A stretch of 64,000 nt of DNA from Maricaulis sp048268525 (lineage in GTDB: Bacteria; Pseudomonadota; Alphaproteobacteria; Caulobacterales; Maricaulaceae): NCBI RefSeq assembly GCF_048268525.1, contig NZ_JBLWVH010000017.1:1-64000 (forward strand). The letters run 5' to 3'. The notes below the pieces were generated by a model. That model saw only the letters and a program-made list of their open reading frames with translations. It was not told where the DNA came from and did no database searches. Position 1 is the stretch's first letter. Each line of letters opens with the position of its first letter. Made by a program: the position numbers and the translations under genes. Below are positions 61,559 through 64,000 of this stretch, in pieces.

Positions 61559-62464
61559 GTGGATCGCTTTCAGGCCCTGAATACCTTTCGTCGCGTCGTC
61601 GAGTTGGAGGGCTTCGCGGCCGCGGCGCGTGACCTCAACCTGTCAAATGCGTCGGTCTCCAAACATGTCAGCCAGCTTGAGGCCCGGCTTGGCGTTGCCC
61701 TGCTGGTAAGGACCACGCGGCGCTTGAGCCTGACCGATGCCGGACGCGACTATTACCGGCACGCGGTTCATATTCTCGACACGCTCAGCGAAGCCGATGA
61801 CCAGGCCGGCGCGGCGGGAGCCCGACCGCATGGTCTGATCCGGATGACGGCTCCGATGTCGCTCGGGCTGGCGGACCTGACCGACCGCCTGGTCGATTTT
61901 CGCGAGCAGAATGCCGAAATCACGCTGGATGTTGTTTTGGATGACCGGCAGGTCGACCTGGTCGAGCACGGGCTGGATCTGGCCATTCGCGGTACCGGTC
62001 CGATGAAGGATTCCAGCCTGCGGGGGCGCTGGCTGACGGGAATGGATCGCTGGCTGCTGGCCTCACCGGCCTATCTCGAAACTTGCGCCGCGATCACCGA
62101 ACCCGCTCAGCTTGAGGCGCTCGATTGTCTGGCCTACAGCCACAATGCGACCCCCGGGAAATGGCTGTTCAGTTGTGACGGGCAGACGGTCGAGGTGGCG
62201 ATCGACGGGCCGATGCGGATCAGCAATTCCATCGCCATCGTCTCAGCCCTGATCCGCGGCCAGGGCATCGGGCTGGTACCGGCTTTCCTGGCGCAGCAGG
62301 CGATCGCCGAGGGCCGACTGGTCCGGGTGCTGCCCGGGTGGACCAGCGATCCGCGTGACCTGCACTTGCTATACCCCGATCATCGCGAGCATTCGGCGCG
62401 GGTGCGGGCGCTGATCGATTTTCTGGTCGAGTCCTACCGTCAACGGCCGCTGGCGCGTGACTAG
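61559..62464 (+). CDS. LysR family transcriptional regulator
   Basis: 301 residues. The N-terminal winged helix-turn-helix (RFQALNTFRRVVELEGFAAA, then LNLSNASVSKHVSQLEARLG) is followed by the substrate-binding domain. GTG 61559 with GCAGGAG six bases upstream fixes the start. It is divergent from the cyclase-EamA pair across 110 bases and probably controls it. Of the CrgA/DsdC-like sub-group by its short HTH region. Its stop overlaps the acetyltransferase gene by 4 bases. Confidence 0.88.
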   Translation: MDRFQALNTFRRVVELEGFAAAARDLNLSNASVSKHVSQLEARLGVALLVRTTRRLSLTDAGRDYYRHAVHILDTLSEADDQAGAAGARPHGLIRMTAPMSLGLADLTDRLVDFREQNAEITLDVVLDDRQVDLVEHGLDLAIRGTGPMKDSSLRGRWLTGMDRWLLASPAYLETCAAITEPAQLEALDCLAYSHNATPGKWLFSCDGQTVEVAIDGPMRISNSIAIVSALIRGQGIGLVPAFLAQQAIAEGRLVRVLPGWTSDPRDLHLLYPDHREHSARVRALIDFLVESYRQRPLARD

Positions 62465-62922
62465 AGCACCACTTCCAGCCAGGGCAGCTCCCGCCCCTTG
62501 AAGACATCGCTGGGGCGCATGGCGACGCGGCGGGCGCCCATGTGGATATAGGCCTGCTCTGCATAGGGGTCGGAGAGAATGGTCATCACCGTCTCGCCGC
62601 GCGCCTTGAGCTTGGCCTTGGCGTCCTCGAACAGGTCGCGGCCGACACCCTTGCCGATGGCTTCGGGGGTGATGAAGAGGAGGTCCAGGGTGCCGTGATG
62701 GCCGCCCGGATCGATCTGGCAAACGCCGAGCATCGTGCCGTCATCAAGCTCGGCGACGGTCGTCAGCCCGGCCTCGATCGCTTCGGTGGTGACTTTCAGA
62801 TAGGGCGCGACCTCGGCCATGAAGACCTCGTCATAGCCCCAGTGCGCCTTTGATTTCAGGCACAGCTCAGACAGCGCGTCTTCTTCGCCCGATCGGGCAG
62901 GGCGAAGGGAGACCTCACTCAT
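62461..62922 (-). CDS. GNAT family N-acetyltransferase
   Basis: 153 residues. The acetyl-CoA loop is IGKGVGRDLFEDAKAKLKARG; the N-terminal SLRPARSGEEDALSELC and C-terminal YIHMGARRVAMRPS are usual. Substrate unknown. The ATG is 5 bases past the secA stop, so it is co-transcribed with secA. The long frame upstream is an antisense-free extension into secA and is not used. Confidence 0.85.
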   Translation of the reverse strand: MSEVSLRPARSGEEDALSELCLKSKAHWGYDEVFMAEVAPYLKVTTEAIEAGLTTVAELDDGTMLGVCQIDPGGHHGTLDLLFITPEAIGKGVGRDLFEDAKAKLKARGETVMTILSDPYAEQAYIHMGARRVAMRPSDVFKGRELPWLEVVL

Positions 62923-62927
62923 CGTGA

Positions 62928-64000
62928 TCAGGTTGTCGGAGCGCTGTCGATGGCGCCGTGGCACTGCTTGTACTTCTTGCCGGAACCGCACGGGCAGGGG
63001 GCGTTGCGAGCGACGCGGCCCCAGGTTTCCGGCTTGTTCGGATGGGCCGGTGTCGAGACCCGGCGCTGGGTCGGCGCGACGCGCGGGGCGACCGGACCAT
63101 CGCCCGGATCGGCCATTTCGTTGCGGCCGGTACGCGGATCGATATGGGTTGCGGTCAGGCCTTCCGGCTCCTTGGGCGGCGCCGGGGCGCGCTCGAAGCG
63201 GATCAGCATCAGCTGCTTGGTCACTTCGCCGCGCAGATTGTCCATCATCCGCTCGAACAGGTTGAAGGCTTCGGTCTTGAACTCGTTCAGCGGGTTGCGC
63301 TGGGCGTAGGAGCGCAGACCGATCATCGAGCGCATGGCGTCGAGATTTTGCAGGTGCTCGCGCCAATTGATGTCGATGGCCTGCAGCAGGATCGATTTCT
63401 CGATCCGGCGCATCAGTTCGGGACCGGCATTGGCAGCTTTTTCGGCATAGGCCTTGTCGGCGGCTTCGGACACCCGTTCGAGGATTTCCTCGTCGGCAAT
63501 GCCTTCTTCGTCGGCCCAGGCCTCGACCGGCAGGTTGAGACCGAAGGTCTCCTGCAGGGCTTCCTTGAGGCCGGTGATGTCCCACTGGTCGGCATAGGCT
63601 TTCGGCGGGATGTGGGCCGTGACGAGGTCTTCGGCGGTCGACTGGCGCATGTCCTTGATGACGTCGGCGACGTCGTCGGAGACCATGAAGTCGATGCGCT
63701 GTTCGAACACCGCCTTGCGCTGGTCGTTCATCACGTCATCGTATTTGAGGACGTTCTTGCGGATGTCGAAATTGCGTTGCTCGACCTTGCGCTGCGAGGT
63801 TTCCAGCGCCTTGGACATCCACGGGTGCTGGATCGCTTCGCCTTCCTTCATGCCCAGTGTGCGCATGATGGTGTCGAGGCGCTCCGGGGCGAAAATGCGC
63901 AGCAGGTCGTCCTGTACCGAGATGAAGAATTTCGAGCGGCCCGGATCGCCCTGGCGACCGGTCCGGCCTCGCAGCTGATTGTCGATGCGGCGGCTTTCAT
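62928..64000 (-). CDS. secA: preprotein translocase subunit SecA, C-terminal part (cut by window end)
   Basis: About 357 residues are visible on the minus strand; the N-terminus lies beyond the window edge. The end of the motor is seen (RRIDNQLRGRTGRQGDPGRSK, motif VI), the helical scaffold and wing domain follow, and the C-terminal zinc motif CPCGSGKKYKQCHG, the SecB/phospholipid-binding SEC-C site, closes the protein. SecA drives protein export through SecYEG. The truncation is a window effect, not a mutation. Confidence 0.96.
   Translation of the reverse strand, partial: ESRRIDNQLRGRTGRQGDPGRSKFFISVQDDLLRIFAPERLDTIMRTLGMKEGEAIQHPWMSKALETSQRKVEQRNFDIRKNVLKYDDVMNDQRKAVFEQRIDFMVSDDVADVIKDMRQSTAEDLVTAHIPPKAYADQWDITGLKEALQETFGLNLPVEAWADEEGIADEEILERVSEAADKAYAEKAANAGPELMRRIEKSILLQAIDINWREHLQNLDAMRSMIGLRSYAQRNPLNEFKTEAFNLFERMMDNLRGEVTKQLMLIRFERAPAPPKEPEGLTATHIDPRTGRNEMADPGDGPVAPRVAPTQRRVSTPAHPNKPETWGRVARNAPCPCGSGKKYKQCHGAIDSAPTT

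Overview
The window is GC-rich chromosomal DNA of an alphaproteobacterium. The gene complement and order (BolA / J-domain protein / CobS, CarD with FdxA and a SUV3-type helicase, aroK-aroB next to xerD and accA, an RpoH-box sigma factor, Coq7-type hydroxylase) and the marine-type accessory genes point to the Caulobacterales/Maricaulales group, most likely a Maricaulis-like organism. The genus is an inference from gene content, not from a search. Coding density is high, many same-strand neighbours overlap by ATGA or TGATG, and I see no insertion sequence, prophage or CRISPR array.

Layout. 1-7.9 kb: a serine hydrolase, a Rieske oxygenase coupled to a HIG1-like protein, gluQ, an esterase, an HNH nuclease, a DUF1697 protein, and a minus-strand exoD-dsbB-coq7 cluster. 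8.1-8.7 kb: tRNA-Leu(CAA) followed by a non-coding 95-bp tandem repeat. 8.7-16.8 kb: a double DUF417 membrane protein, an acyl-CoA synthetase, DUF924, a small unknown protein, an HSL-type esterase, selO, a PgeF-type protein and a zinc alcohol dehydrogenase. 16.8-19.3 kb: a PAS histidine kinase with its single-domain response regulator, and tRNA-Arg(CCT). 19.5-25.1 kb: a secreted S8 protease with a GDINPF heptad repeat and a beta-barrel-like C-terminus, then a TPR / degenerate GGDEF / EAL protein. 25.1-27.6 kb: a DsbA-like isomerase, a soluble chemoreceptor-like protein and an SNase-like lipoprotein beside small tandem repeats. 27.7-34.9 kb: rpoH, carD, fdxA, a TerB-like protein, an S4 protein, the SUV3-type helicase and a DUF3108 protein. 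35-42 kb: rpmB, an amidohydrolase, an AraC-type regulator, a second serine hydrolase, a 0.7-kb structured non-coding gap and a phytase-like lipoprotein. 42-51.9 kb: cobT and cobS separated by a flagellin-like gene, an FAD oxidoreductase and a CsoR-controlled copper module (TolC-like protein, multicopper oxidase, CusF-like protein), then a J-domain protein and bolA. 52-64 kb: a lipoprotein, a CNNM/CorC-type protein, aroB, aroK, an unlisted 46-residue membrane protein, a secreted repeat-type protein, xerD, accA, an EamA transporter with a cyclase and a divergent LysR regulator, an acetyltransferase and the C-terminal third of secA.

Functional links. The strongest regulatory case is the copper module: a CsoR with the Cys-His-Cys copper triad is divergent from three copper genes across a perfect 17-bp GC-box palindrome. 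The most unusual protein is the S8 protease with twelve clear and two degenerate DINPF heptads just after its signal peptide. Several intergenic gaps hold 75-125 bp palindromes; two of them share GTCATCC/GGATGAC ends and look like dispersed intergenic repeats.
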